Both the position numbers and the translations under genes were made by a program. Below, one piece after another: positions 7,701 through 18,800 of a stretch of DNA of 64,000 nt (its first letter is position 1; every line of letters starts with the position of its first letter). The notes under the pieces were generated by a model. That model did not search any database, was not told the DNA's origin, and worked only from the letters and a program-made list of their open reading frames with translations. Origin of the DNA: Yoonia vestfoldensis (lineage in GTDB: Bacteria; Pseudomonadota; Alphaproteobacteria; Rhodobacterales; Rhodobacteraceae); NCBI RefSeq assembly GCF_002158905.1, contig NZ_CP021431.1, positions 3,426,001 through 3,490,000 of the forward strand, in the 5' to 3' direction.

Positions 7701-10700
7701 TCATGCGATCCGGATCAGGGTGTCGAACATTTCGCGTGCCGTTTGCAGAATGCGCGCAGCGGCCTGATAGGCTTGTTGCTGGGCCATCAGTTTTGCGGCC
7801 TCTTCGTCAAGATTGACCCCGCTCAATTCACTTTCGGCGGCGACGGCGGCATCGCGCACGGCCTCGTTCGACATGCGCGTCAGGCGACCGGCCTCGAGGC
7901 TGGACCCGATGCCCGCGGCGATAGACCGAAAACTGTCTTGAAAGCTGCGCCTGCCGGCGCCTTGCTCGCCCAGTTTGATCATCATGTCCAGATTGCGCGC
8001 ATCCCCCGAAGACCGTTGCCCGGTGCTAAATTCAAAGCTGTCGCCAGTGTCCGAGAAACCGGCAAGTTCCAAGGTTTGATCCGCCACGTTGAACCGCGCC
8101 AACCCGCTGGACATACGGGTCGCGATCGACGCGCCCGATGCGATGTCAAACAATTCAACGCGGCCTGACGCATCATCCATCATTTCCACGCGGAACTTTT
8201 CAGGTTCCCGCGTCTTGGCAGAAAGAGGCGCACCGATTTCAAATTCCGCGCTTAGGCGTCTTGCGCCCTCTGACCCCATCACGACGATCAGCTCTTCGTC
8301 GGGAAGATCGCTTAGATGCAGGTAAACCCCCGCAGCACTGGTGCCGCCCGCCTTGATATTGACGACGCTATCATCGGTGCTGCGCGCCAAAAGCTTGCCG
8401 CCTTCGACGCTCAGCTCGGCATTGGCAAGCTTGAAGCCAAGATTGGTTGCGATGGCAGATGGCGTGACGGCCATCATATCGGCACCCGCAGACGCCGTCA
8501 GCGTGATGCTGGTCAATCCTGCATCGTCCAGGGTGACCGCAGCCGACAATACATCCGCATCACTGACCGATTGCAGGCTCAGCACCCCGTCGCTGACGGC
8601 GAATGTCACGGTCTCGGCTGCGCCGCCGATGGTGACATCCATTGCGTAGGTGCCATCCTCCAGCAAGGTCGCATCAAGGCTGCGCCCCTGCAGGCGCTGC
8701 GTAGCCTGACTATCCGCCAGCCCGAAAAGCGCCGCGCCGCCATTGGCCACTGGCCGGGGGCCTGCACCGTTCAGCTGGCCATCCGTCACAATCAGCGACA
8801 GCGAAAACCCGTCATCGGTTTGCGTAATCCGGGGCGTGATCCGCCCGGCCTCGGGGCCGGTGATCATGAAATCGAGCGCGGTCAGCCGATCCGGATTGCC
8901 ATCATCGACACGGGTCAACGTATATTCAGACCCCGCCAGAACGAAGGTTGCAGCGCTGCCAATCGGCGGGACCGCCTCGGGCGCCAGCACGGCACCTTGC
9001 AGCACCGGCACCGGTGCCTGCGCGCGCAGTTTTTCTGCGGTCACTTCCGCGACGCGATCCCCGGACATCAGCCCCAGCTCATTGGCTGAAACCTCGGCGG
9101 TGAACGATGTGCCGTCTGCCAGCGTCAAGATCGTTTCAAACCGTGCCGAGGGTGCATGCACGCGCGTTCCATCGACATTCTGCGACAGCCCGTCAACACG
9201 GCCATCGAGCGCATAGCCCAACGCAGCCAGCGTGCCGCCGTTTGAACGCTCTTGCGTGACCAAGCCGCCCTTCATCGGATCAGCCGCCGAATTCAACGCC
9301 ACATCCGCGCGCCCTGCGCCACTTGTCGTCAGGGTAAAGCCGGACCCGCTGCTGAAGGCGACAGTGCCACTGAACCGCAGGTCAGCCGCAAAATCCACCG
9401 AGACCGCAGGGTCGGCCGTGTCATCCAGCGCCAGAGGATTATACGTTTGATCAAGCGCGCTGGCGCGCAAAGCAACGCCAGAGGAAATATTCGTCGTCAC
9501 AACATCAAAGCCATCGCGCTGCACCAAGGTGACAGCATTGCCTGATAGTGAAAGCTCGGCTGTGACGCCGGTTTCATCGGATCGGCGGTTCACGGCCTGC
9601 ATCAGCTCTGACAGGTTTCCGTTATTGACCTGCGCCGAGATCCGAAACGGGGTGTCATTCACACCTGTCAGGTCGAATTGCACTGCCCCGCTTGTCGCAT
9701 CATCCAGCGACAGGCGCAGGGCCGTGCGTGCCAGCGCGCTGACCCCGACCGCCGCAAAGGCCTTGTTCGCGGCTTCGGCGACATAGGCCGCATCAACGCC
9801 CGCGGGAATGCCAAGCGTTCCTGTTGCGGCCGTGTCCATCTGCAGCGCGATGGTTTGCGCTGTGGTGCTATTGGCGGCGGGATTGGTTGAAATCGTGCCG
9901 ACCGCAGTGCCGCTGAGACCGGTCAAGGACAATGTTTTGGATTGCAATCCGCTTTGCAATGGATCGAACCCGGCACTGCGCTGCGTCACATTTAATCCGC
10001 GATAGGTCCCTGAGCCGCTGACAGCGTTGTAATCGGACCGATATTCCGCCGATGCGTTAAAACCGTTCTCTTGCGTCAGCAGCTGCGCCACCTCTGCCGC
10101 TGCCAAAGGTGTCCCCGAAACCTGCCGCCCCTCGCGGGTAAAGATGCGGATATCGCTGGCCGGTTTGCCCGCGGTGATATCGGTCAACAAGGCCCGGCCC
10201 TGCGACGAGGAAGCACTGATCCCTGTCAGCGCAAGCGCGCCATCCGAGGCAAAGGTCAAGCCTGTCGCCGAACCGGTGACGGACAGGCCCAGATCAGCCA
10301 GCGTCAAATCGGTCGTCGTTGACCGGAAAATCCCCGCAGACAGGTAATTGGCGACTTCCTGACCCGATACCCATGCTTGGGTCCCCACCGTTTCAGGGTC
10401 CAAGGAAAAGCTGTAATCCACCCCGTCAACCGTCAGGGTCAGGCCCCGGATATCCGCCTCATCCTGCACCGACACTGTGGCCGTTGTCTGCGTGGCCAGA
10501 CTTGCCAGCGTCATGGTCTGGGTGCCGCGCGGGATGCTTCCGACGACGCCGCCGCGCAGGAAATCCTTGGCCGCAACAGGGGACAGGTTGTTGGCCAGCA
10601 CCGACGACAGCGCAGGCACGCCTGAGCCGGGCAAGGTTTCCTGTGTCGAGGTCAGGACAGCCGAGCCTTTGTTGGTGGTAGCCGGATAGATGGCAATCGT

Positions 10701-11993
10701 AGAGGCTGCGGCAATTTCCTCGCCCCGCGTCAGCAGAAAGGACATCCGCGATGCCTCGCCCGGCATCGGTTTGAAACTGAAGGAATCGCCGTCCTTGGGC
10801 GTGCCCTCGACAAGAATGACAGCGCTATCAAGCTGGATACTTGCGCGGCCCGCACCCAGCATTGCACCCGTATCATCGGTTAATTGCCATTGCCCACGAC
10901 GCCCGTCAAAGGTCATTTGCAACGCGCCCAGACGGTCGGACAGGCCGGGCACCAGACGAATGGTTGCCTGCGCATCCCCTTGGTTGGACGGGCGCGGGGT
11001 GACGGAAAAATCCGCAACGGCAAAAAGCTCTCGTCCCAGCTGGCCGTCCAGATCAATGCCCTGCGCATGCTGATCATTGAGCTTCTGGCTAAAGTCGCGC
11101 GCCAAGGCGTCAAGCTCGCCCAAGGCGCGGCGGTTCGCGCCATGCGCATCAACCAGCCCACGCAAAGCCCCCGTTTCCAACTGCGAGACAATCTGGCCAG
11201 AGCCGATGCGGAACATGATGCTGCCGGATTCGCCATCGACCATCGACAGCGGCTTGGCATCTTCCCCGGTCAGGATCAGCGGCCCGGCATCGGATGTGCC
11301 CAGCCGCAATTCGGCGGTCAGCCGCTCGCCGATCTTGATGTTGACCGGGATTTTCTGCGCCAGCGTATCCAGCAGCCGATCCCGTTCATCCAACAGACTG
11401 TTTGGCGGTGCGGCACCGATATTGGATGATCGCAACTGCCCGTTGATGACACCCAGCGCCCCAAGTGTGCGGTTCACCTCATCCAATCTGGTGCCGATCT
11501 CTTGCGCGGTGCCATTCATCAGGCTGGTCAGCAGATTTGCCGTTGTATTAAAGCCATTGGCAACGGTCTTGCCCATTTCCAACGCCGCTTCGCGCGGCGC
11601 AAAATCGCCGGGGCTGGCGGCGACCTGCGTCAGGTTGTCGAAAAACGCAGTCATCACCACGGCCAAATCGCCATCATTGGGAAGGATCAGGTTTTCCAGC
11701 TGTTCCAGCTTGCCCACAAAGGCATCAGAGGCTTCGAACCGCGCCGTGGCGCTGCGTTTGCTTTCCGTCAGGAACACGTCATAGGCCCTGCGGATTTCGC
11801 CCAGCTTGACGCCCAACCCGGTTTGCGATGTCAGGGCGGTCAGTTCACTTTGAACGCCGTAAACCTCGGTCAGGGTCGCATCGCGGCGGCGATAGCCTTC
11901 GGTATTGGCATTGACGATATTCTGGCCAGTGACATTCAGCGCCTCGCGTTGGGCCTGAACCGCACTGCGACCGATGTCGAGCAAACTGGCCAT
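7701..11993 (-). CDS. flgK: Giant hook-associated protein FlgK (HAP1), 1430 aa
   Basis: Typical FlgK ends are present: N-terminal DIGRSAVQAQREALNVTGQN with IVNANTEGYRRRDATLTEV, and C-terminal GVNLDEEAAKLMAQQQAYQA followed by ARILQTAREMFDTLIRI. Between them lie about 1000 residues of Thr/Ser/Gly/Asp-rich beta-type sequence, whereas FlgK is commonly 450-650 aa. The frame is uninterrupted, so the size is genuine. The insert, at about residues 430-1250, probably forms extra domains exposed on the outside of the junction. flgJ stops on the base next to the flgK start codon. Low-complexity Thr/Ala stretches suggest growth by repeated beta modules, though I could not define repeats by eye. Confidence 0.92.
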   Translation of the reverse strand: MASLLDIGRSAVQAQREALNVTGQNIVNANTEGYRRRDATLTEVYGVQSELTALTSQTGLGVKLGEIRRAYDVFLTESKRSATARFEASDAFVGKLEQLENLILPNDGDLAVVMTAFFDNLTQVAASPGDFAPREAALEMGKTVANGFNTTANLLTSLMNGTAQEIGTRLDEVNRTLGALGVINGQLRSSNIGAAPPNSLLDERDRLLDTLAQKIPVNIKIGERLTAELRLGTSDAGPLILTGEDAKPLSMVDGESGSIMFRIGSGQIVSQLETGALRGLVDAHGANRRALGELDALARDFSQKLNDQHAQGIDLDGQLGRELFAVADFSVTPRPSNQGDAQATIRLVPGLSDRLGALQMTFDGRRGQWQLTDDTGAMLGAGRASIQLDSAVILVEGTPKDGDSFSFKPMPGEASRMSFLLTRGEEIAAASTIAIYPATTNKGSAVLTSTQETLPGSGVPALSSVLANNLSPVAAKDFLRGGVVGSIPRGTQTMTLASLATQTTATVSVQDEADIRGLTLTVDGVDYSFSLDPETVGTQAWVSGQEVANYLSAGIFRSTTTDLTLADLGLSVTGSATGLTFASDGALALTGISASSSQGRALLTDITAGKPASDIRIFTREGRQVSGTPLAAAEVAQLLTQENGFNASAEYRSDYNAVSGSGTYRGLNVTQRSAGFDPLQSGLQSKTLSLTGLSGTAVGTISTNPAANSTTAQTIALQMDTAATGTLGIPAGVDAAYVAEAANKAFAAVGVSALARTALRLSLDDATSGAVQFDLTGVNDTPFRISAQVNNGNLSELMQAVNRRSDETGVTAELSLSGNAVTLVQRDGFDVVTTNISSGVALRASALDQTYNPLALDDTADPAVSVDFAADLRFSGTVAFSSGSGFTLTTSGAGRADVALNSAADPMKGGLVTQERSNGGTLAALGYALDGRVDGLSQNVDGTRVHAPSARFETILTLADGTSFTAEVSANELGLMSGDRVAEVTAEKLRAQAPVPVLQGAVLAPEAVPPIGSAATFVLAGSEYTLTRVDDGNPDRLTALDFMITGPEAGRITPRITQTDDGFSLSLIVTDGQLNGAGPRPVANGGAALFGLADSQATQRLQGRSLDATLLEDGTYAMDVTIGGAAETVTFAVSDGVLSLQSVSDADVLSAAVTLDDAGLTSITLTASAGADMMAVTPSAIATNLGFKLANAELSVEGGKLLARSTDDSVVNIKAGGTSAAGVYLHLSDLPDEELIVVMGSEGARRLSAEFEIGAPLSAKTREPEKFRVEMMDDASGRVELFDIASGASIATRMSSGLARFNVADQTLELAGFSDTGDSFEFSTGQRSSGDARNLDMMIKLGEQGAGRRSFQDSFRSIAAGIGSSLEAGRLTRMSNEAVRDAAVAAESELSGVNLDEEAAKLMAQQQAYQAAARILQTAREMFDTLIRIA

Positions 11994-12332
11994 TTATGCT
12001 GCATCTCCATTCCGGACTCTGTGTTGAAACTGCCGCACGATGGCATCGGCGATGCCGAGCGATTCCCGCTGTGCCAGTGCCCCGGCATATTCAGCGTCCA
12101 ACATCTGAGTAAACGTCTTTTGGCCCTCACTATTTAGCAAAGGGTCCGACAATTCCGCCGACCGCGCAGAGGACAGGATGGCCTTGACGAAAATCGTCTC
12201 GAATTGTTCGGCAACAGCGGCAAGCTCTGCCGGCGTTCCCAGCCTTGCGTCAGATGTCGCCGCCTTGGATTGTTCGCTTTGAAAGGCGGCATCCGTCGCC
12301 AGGTTGAACGCGGATGAACTGATGGAATTCAT
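11994..12332 (-). CDS. flgJ: FlgJ rod-capping protein, N-terminal domain only
   Basis: A 112-aa protein equal to the rod-binding domain of FlgJ (AAVAEQFETIFVKAILSSAR, GQKTFTQMLDAEYAGALAQ). The C-terminal muramidase of enterobacterial FlgJ is absent. Single-domain FlgJ is usual in alphaproteobacteria, where a separate wall enzyme is recruited (SltF in R. sphaeroides). It caps the growing rod in the periplasm. It lies 35 bases after flgI and directly abuts flgK. Confidence 0.87.
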   Translation of the reverse strand: MNSISSSAFNLATDAAFQSEQSKAATSDARLGTPAELAAVAEQFETIFVKAILSSARSAELSDPLLNSEGQKTFTQMLDAEYAGALAQRESLGIADAIVRQFQHRVRNGDAA

Positions 12333-12367
12333 GATATGGCCTCCTGTTCTGCGCCAAAGACCCTGGA

Positions 12368-13504
12368 TCAGATGATGATAAGCTGCGCGCGCAATGCGCC
12401 TGACACGCGAAGCGCCTCGAGGATCGCGACAAGATCGGATGGCGTGGCACCGATCGCATTGATCGAATCGACCACATCGCTCAGGCTGACGCCCGGATCG
12501 AAAAGAAACGCCCGCGCCTCTTGTTCATCCACGGTGATTTCGCTGTCTTGGGTTTCAAGCGGCGCAACCGGTGTGTTGATCACAGCGCCATCCGTGATGA
12601 TCGTCTCGCTTTGCGGCACGGCTTGCGGGTCTTCACGGATCCGCACGGTCAGGCTGCCATGGGTGATCACGGCGGGTGTGACATTCACATTGCCGCCAAT
12701 CACGACCGTGCCAGTGCGCGAATTGACGATGACCTGCGCGGGCGGGTCGCCGGGTTGCACCTCGACCTGTTCAATCAGGCTGGCAAAGGACACTTTCTGT
12801 TCGGGATCGGACGGTGCCTGCACGCGGATGGACGAGGCATCAATCGGCACCGCCGTGCCACCGCCAAAGACGACATTGATCGCCTCGGCAACATTGCTGG
12901 CGGTCGAGAAATCGGGGCGGTGCAGGTTCAGCACCATATATTCATTGGTGATGAATTCATTCTCGACCAATCGTTCGACGGTGGCACCCTGCGGCACCCG
13001 CCCGACAGTGGGCACATTCACCGTCAGCGAAGATCCATCCTGTCCGGTGACACCCAAACCACCCACGACCAGATTTCCCTGGGCCAGCGCATAGGTTTCG
13101 CCATCAACCCCCAAAAGCGGCGTCAGCAAAAGCGTGCCGCCACGCAGCGATTCTGCCGGTCCCAAGGTTGACACAGTCACATCGAGCGTCTGTCCGGGCT
13201 TGATAAACGCGGGCAGGTCGGCGGTGACGATCACGGCGGCTGCATTTGATCCATTCAGACCTTCCAGCTCTGTCACCATGCCAAAGCGCGAGACCATGGA
13301 TTGCAAGGATTGCAAGGTGATCCCAAGATCGCCATCCCCGGTGCCGGACAGGCCGACCACCAGACCATAGCCGACCAATTGGTTGGACCGCACGCCCGCC
13401 AATGCTGCGATATCCTTGACCCGGTCCGCCTGTGCGACGCCGGACAACAGCGAGAGTGTTACCGCCAAAAGACCGATGATAAATAATCGCATGCGACGCA
13501 TCAC
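12368..13504 (-). CDS. flgI: Flagellar P-ring protein FlgI
   Basis: A 378-aa periplasmic protein with a cleavable signal ([21 protein letters not shown]). The family signatures are present: [28 protein letters not shown], and the C-terminal [20 protein letters not shown]. FlgI forms the ring in the peptidoglycan layer through which the rod turns. In-frame ATGs at 13501 and 13492 give shorter starts. It follows flgH by six bases. Confidence 0.95.
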   Translation of the reverse strand: MMRRMRLFIIGLLAVTLSLLSGVAQADRVKDIAALAGVRSNQLVGYGLVVGLSGTGDGDLGITLQSLQSMVSRFGMVTELEGLNGSNAAAVIVTADLPAFIKPGQTLDVTVSTLGPAESLRGGTLLLTPLLGVDGETYALAQGNLVVGGLGVTGQDGSSLTVNVPTVGRVPQGATVERLVENEFITNEYMVLNLHRPDFSTASNVAEAINVVFGGGTAVPIDASSIRVQAPSDPEQKVSFASLIEQVEVQPGDPPAQVIVNSRTGTVVIGGNVNVTPAVITHGSLTVRIREDPQAVPQSETIITDGAVINTPVAPLETQDSEITVDEQEARAFLFDPGVSLSDVVDSINAIGATPSDLVAILEALRVSGALRAQLIII

Positions 13505-13510
13505 GGCCCC

Positions 13511-14158
13511 CTAGAGCAGGTTCAAACTGGACACGGCGCGCGACAATAATCCACGTCTGGCCGTATCCGCGATATCACCCGCCCCGGTATAGGTGATCTC
13601 TGCATTGGCAAGCCGGTTGGAACTGACGATATTGGCCGGGCTGATATCGCTGCGCCGGACGATCCCGCTGACGCGGACATATTCATCCCCGCTGTTCAGC
13701 GTCAGCTTTTTCTGCCCCAGAATCTGCAGATTGCCATTCGGCAAGACCCGCACAACGCTGACCGTGACAAGTCCGGTGAATGTATTCGATTGCGCCGCAG
13801 CACCAGAGCCCGCAAAGGATTGGTTCACACCGAATGCCGGATCATCAGCACCCAGAAAACTGGGCAGCTGCGCGGTTGTGCTGTCCGATTTATCGGCAGT
13901 CGCGGTTTGCGATTTGGTCGCCTGAAAGGATTCGTTCAAGGCGACCGTCAGCACGTCACCGACCTTTGAGGCGCGCTGTTCCACGGCAAACAATCCGGAC
14001 ACGCCGGGGTGATAAATACTGCCATTGGACGGACGGTCCAGATAGGCGCTCTGCGGCATGACAGGCTGAAATTGGGCGCTGGCCTCGTTTTCGACATAGG
14101 TCGAACAGCCGGCAAGTATCGGAAGCATGAAAACAGTCAATAGGCGGATCATCTGCAT
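13511..14158 (-). CDS. flgH: Flagellar L-ring lipoprotein FlgH
   Basis: A 215-aa lipoprotein with a signal and lipobox (LPILAGCS). Family motifs include GSIYHPGVSGLFAVEQRASK, VGDVLTV and the C-terminal VRRSDISPANIVSSNRLANA. FlgH forms the outer-membrane ring of the basal body. It begins 10 bases after flgG and is followed by flgI in the standard order. Confidence 0.94.
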   Translation of the reverse strand: MQMIRLLTVFMLPILAGCSTYVENEASAQFQPVMPQSAYLDRPSNGSIYHPGVSGLFAVEQRASKVGDVLTVALNESFQATKSQTATADKSDSTTAQLPSFLGADDPAFGVNQSFAGSGAAAQSNTFTGLVTVSVVRVLPNGNLQILGQKKLTLNSGDEYVRVSGIVRRSDISPANIVSSNRLANAEITYTGAGDIADTARRGLLSRAVSSLNLL

Positions 14159-14168
14159 CCTCTTGTCT

Positions 14169-14954
14169 TTACAGGTTGTTCGAAATGTAGCGCATCATTT
14201 CATCCGAAGAGCTGATCGCCTTGGAACTGACCTCATAGGCCCGTTGCGTCTCGATCATTTCAACAAGCTGCTGAACGACATTGACGTTGGACCCTTCCAA
14301 AGCGCCCTGCATCAATTTGCCCAACCCCTGCGCTTGGGGTGCGGCAACCGTTGGCGCGCCGCTGGCCTGCGTTTCGGTCAGAAAGCTTTCGCCGATGGGC
14401 TGCAAGCCACGCGGATTGGCAAAGGATGCCAGCGTCAGCTGCCCGACCTCTTGGGTCTGGTCCTGACCCGCCTGGCGCACGAAGACGAGCCCGTCTTGCG
14501 AGATATTCACCTCGATTGCATCTTCGGGAATCCGGATCTCTGGCTGGACCACATAGCCGCTGGCCGTGGTCATGGTCCCGTCAGCACTGCGCGAGAAAGA
14601 CCCGTTGCGGGTGTAACCGACACGTCCATCCGGCATCAGAACCTGGAAGAACCCTTGCCCTTCAATCGCCAGATCGAAGGAATTATCCGTGTTCACCATT
14701 CCGCCCTGGGTATATAGCTTTTGGGTATTCACCGCCCGCACACCCGTGCCCAGCGCCAGGGCAGAGGTCAGCGCGGTTCCTTCGGATGTCTGATCCCCGC
14801 CAGACCGCTTGACCTGATAAAGCAAGCTTTCGAAATTCACGCGGTCGCTTTTGAAACCGACCGTGTTCAAGTTCGCGAGGTTATTGGCAATGACCTGCAT
14901 GCGCGTTTGCTGCGCGTTTAACCCGGTCTTTGCGACATGCATTGCGTTGGTCAT
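14169..14954 (-). CDS. flgG: Flagellar distal rod protein FlgG
   Basis: A 261-aa protein starting MTNAMHVAKTGLNAQQTRMQ, with ANNLANLNTVGFKSDRVNFE, the central GQGFFQVLMPDGRVGYTRNG and the C-terminal VQQLVEMIETQRAYEVSSKA. The start at 14954 has an AGGAG ribosome site; the open frame extends to 15077, but that extension overlaps flgF and lacks family sequence. FlgG forms the distal rod. A good sigma-54 promoter lies just upstream, so flgG and the genes after it can be transcribed independently of flgB-F. Confidence 0.95.
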   Translation of the reverse strand: MTNAMHVAKTGLNAQQTRMQVIANNLANLNTVGFKSDRVNFESLLYQVKRSGGDQTSEGTALTSALALGTGVRAVNTQKLYTQGGMVNTDNSFDLAIEGQGFFQVLMPDGRVGYTRNGSFSRSADGTMTTASGYVVQPEIRIPEDAIEVNISQDGLVFVRQAGQDQTQEVGQLTLASFANPRGLQPIGESFLTETQASGAPTVAAPQAQGLGKLMQGALEGSNVNVVQQLVEMIETQRAYEVSSKAISSSDEMMRYISNNL

Positions 14955-14988
14955 TGTCGGCTCCTGATTGATCGTTATCAGGATGTTT

Positions 14989-15003
14989 GCAATCAATGTG
15001 CCA
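14989..15003 (-). promoter_or_regulatory. Sigma-54 promoter of flgG
   Basis: Minus-strand TGGCACATTGATTGC matches -24 TGGCAC and -12 TTGC exactly, with correct spacing. It lies in the 70-base gap between flgF and flgG, with a predicted start near 14977. Confidence 0.78.
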
Positions 15004-15024
15004 ACCCCGAAAACCGGGACGGAT

Positions 15025-15786
15025 TTAGCCGGGCAGACGCATGATCCTTGTGCCGCCTTCGTCGATTTCCTGCGCAAGCGCGATGAACTTCACGCTCATT
15101 TCAAATTGCCGCTGGCTTTCGATATTCTGGATCAAGGATCCGATTGTATCGACATTGCTGTTTTCCAAGAAGCCTTGGGTCAGGCGCGCTCTTTGGTCGG
15201 GGGCGGGCAGGGCGGCTTCGTTGGCCGGGCGGATATGGCCATCGGGCGATTTTGCAAGAACGACACCCTCTGCCTGTGAGGTCGCGATGATCGGACCCGC
15301 CACAAAGGTGCCCTCGGGCGCATCGAGAAGTTCCATCTGGATCTGGCCGGTCTCTTCGACCACGATCCGCCGCGTCGCAGGAAGCTGGATTGGGTTCAAG
15401 CCGATATCCAGCAACCGATTGCCCGCGCCATCGACAACAAAGCGATCCAGATCGAACGACAGGTCGCCGCGCCGGGACAAGGCCGGGTCACCACCGCTGG
15501 TCGGGGCGATGTAGAAATAGCCCTGGCCCTGGATGGCGATATCCATCTCTGCCTCGGTGCTTTGCAATCCACCCTCATCGGTCGAGAACAGCGCTTGCGA
15601 CGCTTCCTGGCTGTAAACACGCGACCGGAATTGGTCGAAGGGGGTCAGAAAACTCGCCTCGCGCGTGACGCTCAAATCAGCGCGGAAACCCGGCACATTC
15701 GCATTTGCCATATTCTGGGCATTGACGCGTAATTCGGACGAGATGTTGCGCAGGTTATTCAGCGCAATATGAATGTTGCGATCCAT
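15025..15786 (-). CDS. flgF: Flagellar proximal rod protein FlgF
   Basis: A 253-aa rod protein. The N-terminus has ELRVNAQNMANANVPGFRAD, the middle AIQGQGYFYI and the C-terminus IGSLIQNIESQRQFEMSVKF. Its place between flgE and flgG is canonical for FlgF. An AAGGAA ribosome site precedes the ATG, and a stem-loop separates it from flgE. Confidence 0.92.
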   Translation of the reverse strand: MDRNIHIALNNLRNISSELRVNAQNMANANVPGFRADLSVTREASFLTPFDQFRSRVYSQEASQALFSTDEGGLQSTEAEMDIAIQGQGYFYIAPTSGGDPALSRRGDLSFDLDRFVVDGAGNRLLDIGLNPIQLPATRRIVVEETGQIQMELLDAPEGTFVAGPIIATSQAEGVVLAKSPDGHIRPANEAALPAPDQRARLTQGFLENSNVDTIGSLIQNIESQRQFEMSVKFIALAQEIDEGGTRIMRLPG

Positions 15787-15805
15787 GCAGATTTCCTTAA
15801 ATGCG

Positions 15806-15832
15806 GGGTCGGCCTATGGCATAGACCGACCC
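15806..15832 (-). terminator. Stem-loop between flgE and flgF
   Basis: Arms GGGTCGG and CCGACCC enclose a second pair, CTATG and CATAG, with one mismatched pair between them, so nearly the whole 27-base gap folds. There is no U run, so this is more likely an mRNA-stabilising or attenuating hairpin at the flgE 3' end than a full terminator. Confidence 0.55.
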
Positions 15833-15841
15833 TCAGGCCCC

Positions 15842-18800
15842 TTAGGTACGGATGTTGATGATCGTCTGTGTCAGCTGGGTCGATGTTTCGATCGCCTTGG
15901 ACGCGGCCTGGAAGTTCCGCTGCGCGGTGATCAGGTTGACCAGCTCTTCGGTGATATCCACGTTCGACCGTTCCAGCGCGCCGGATTGGATCGACCCGAA
16001 ACCTTCGGTCCCGGCTTCGCCGATGATCGGATCACCTGATGATGCCGTCTGGACGAATGTCGCATTGCCGACCTGTTTCAGACCGTTCTGGTTGTTGAAA
16101 TTGGCCAGCACGATCTTGCCCAGCGGCTTGTTCTGCCCGTTGGTGTAATTGGCACGCAACAGGCCCGTGGCATCGATGCTCAACCCGTCCAGACGACCCG
16201 AGGTAAAGCCGTTCTGTTCAAGATTGTTGACCACGAAAGGTGTCGCCAGCTGCGACGAAGCGCTGTAATCGATGTCCAGCGAGATCGAGAAAGTCTCGGT
16301 CTGGGCTTCATAGCGGGTCAGCCCCTGCGGACTGATCAACCGGCCGGTCTTGTCAAAGGTCAATTCACCTTCGTTCAGATAGAGCGGGAAATATCCCTCG
16401 ACCAGGTTGTCAGGCTCTGAATCGACGATCTCGCCGTTTTCGTTCACGAACAGCGGCACGCCGTTTTCATTGGTGGCCTGAACAAGATTGGCAATCGTCG
16501 GCACGCTGCCGATACCCAGCGGCACATCATCCAGCCCCAGCTTTGCCGGTCCCCGCACCCGGATCGTTGAATCCGATCCTGTTGTGCCGGTGGTAAAGAC
16601 AAAGTTGTTGTCATTGGGTTGATAGCGGACGGTGACGCCGCCGATGGTTCTGCCGGTGGCCGGGTCCTGCATCTGGTTGATCCGTTCCTGAAGCCGCTCG
16701 GCCAGGGTCGACCCGATGTAATTGCCGCCCGGAATCTCGATCACCGCGTTGATCCCGTTGACCGATACGTTGAATGTCGTCTCTCTATTCGCGGGGTTCA
16801 GGAAAACAGGGTTTGAATTCAACGGGTCCGTCGCCGGCGCACCAATCGCACGCGCGGGTGTCGATTGCAGGCCCGTGCCTGCCGCAAAGGCGACATTCTT
16901 GCTGCCGCCGACGCCCATCAGGTCGTTTTCACCCTGTGCCAGAACGCGCGATGCCAGATCGACGGCACCGGGCTGGATTTTGGCGGCCTTGGTGGTTGGG
17001 TCAATTTCATATCGGCCAACCTGAATGTTGGAGGCTTTCTGCGCCGTCGGCACGCCCAGGGCCTTGTCTTGTGCAATGGCCTCACCGGTTGTCCCGCTTT
17101 CAAAGGTAAAGGCGCGGGCCTCGCGGTCATAGCTGACCTTGGCGCCAAACCGCGTCGGGCCATCCCCCTGGTTTGCCCCGTCAAAGACAAAGGGCTGACC
17201 TTGGACACTGGTCGCGCTGGTGATCTCGACCCGTGGCGAGGAACTGCCCGCCAAGCCAAAGGCATTCACACCGGAATTGCTGGTGGACGAGACCTGAATC
17301 GCGGACAGGTTGCTGATTGCGCCGCCGGGGCCCAATGTCGTGTGGTCCACATTGAAGACAATGCTTTGCGTTGCGGCATCATAGGCAATTTTGATGGGCG
17401 GGTTCAGCTCGTCCACCCAGGCCATAGCCGTGACCGGGCTGTCGAGACCAAGGATAGAGGCTGTCGCATCAGAACCGGTCACATTGCCAACAAAGTCGCC
17501 AAAGATATTGACGTCAAAATCAGCATCTAGTTGGGCATCGGTATAGGCATGACGCGCGGCATCCGTTTCACGCACCACCAGTCGCTGATTGTTAAAGCTG
17601 GTGGCAGATCCCTCGACCTCTAGCGCGGCACCTTCGAAATAGGCTTCTACATCAGAGGATCGGCCGGACAGGACAAAGTAATCCGCGCCTGCAATGTCGA
17701 TGTCATTTTCGGGCAGGCCCAAAGCACCGGTCGCGATTTCGATCTGATCACCGTCTATCGCCGTGATCCGGAAACTGCGGCCGTTCAACGCCTGTGCATC
17801 GTCATTCGCGCCCATCAGCAGGATCGTATCATCAACGCTCAGTGAGGCCCCAAGACCCGTGCCCAATGTAATCAGCAGGCGATTGTTCTGCGCATCCAAA
17901 GTGATGCTGCTATCCGCGGTAGCCACGCCAAGCTTTTGGTCAAACACTGCGACGCCAGGCCGGTTTCCGACATTCGTATAGGCTAGATGACGTTCTTTCT
18001 GGATGGCAAAATCTCTGGTTGGCGTCGATGTGTCATCTTCGGTCAAAAGCGCGGTGCCGAAATAGCCTGGATCACCCAGCTCGGTCTCAATTTCATCCAA
18101 TACACTGGCTGCATCAGCGGCACTCGGGATTGCGACGGTCAGATCTGCCAGTGCAGTGTCAGAAAAAGTGATGGTGATCGTATCACCGACGGCAGCCGTG
18201 CCACCCAGATCCGAAACCGTGAATTCTCCGTTGCTATAGCCGATACCCCATTTGGCAGATGAGCTGGACACCGTGGTGATGCCAAGGTCGCGGGTGGTGT
18301 AATCAAAATCGAACACCTCCGGGTCTGCTGGCGGCACGGATATCTTGGCGCTACCGGTCAACTGCGCAAATTGCTTGTCGGCTGCTCCGGGCACGAAAGC
18401 CGGCTCGCTGTTCAATGCCGCGTTCAGGCGGGTCTGTGCATGGGCCAGAAAGACATCAAGATCGAAATTCGGTGATGTGCTTTCTGACAGATCCATCCCG
18501 GCCTGGATCGAAACAAAAGACGGTTGCAGCAGATCAACCTCTAGCGGCGTGCTGCGCACCGGCGCTTCGCCGGATGTGGTTGGCTGGAACAGCTGGATCG
18601 AAATCTTGTCGTCCACACCTTTCTGGATCTCAAGCTTGCGGGAATCGTCATGCGCCGCATTGATCGCACGCTCGACTTCGGCGGCCAATTGCTCGGCATT
18701 ATAGCGGCCTGCGCGGACATCAATGCTGACTGGGCGGGTGCCGTCGTCGATATTGACCAGCAGGAAATCACGGCCCCAATAGACACCCTGATTGGCGTCC

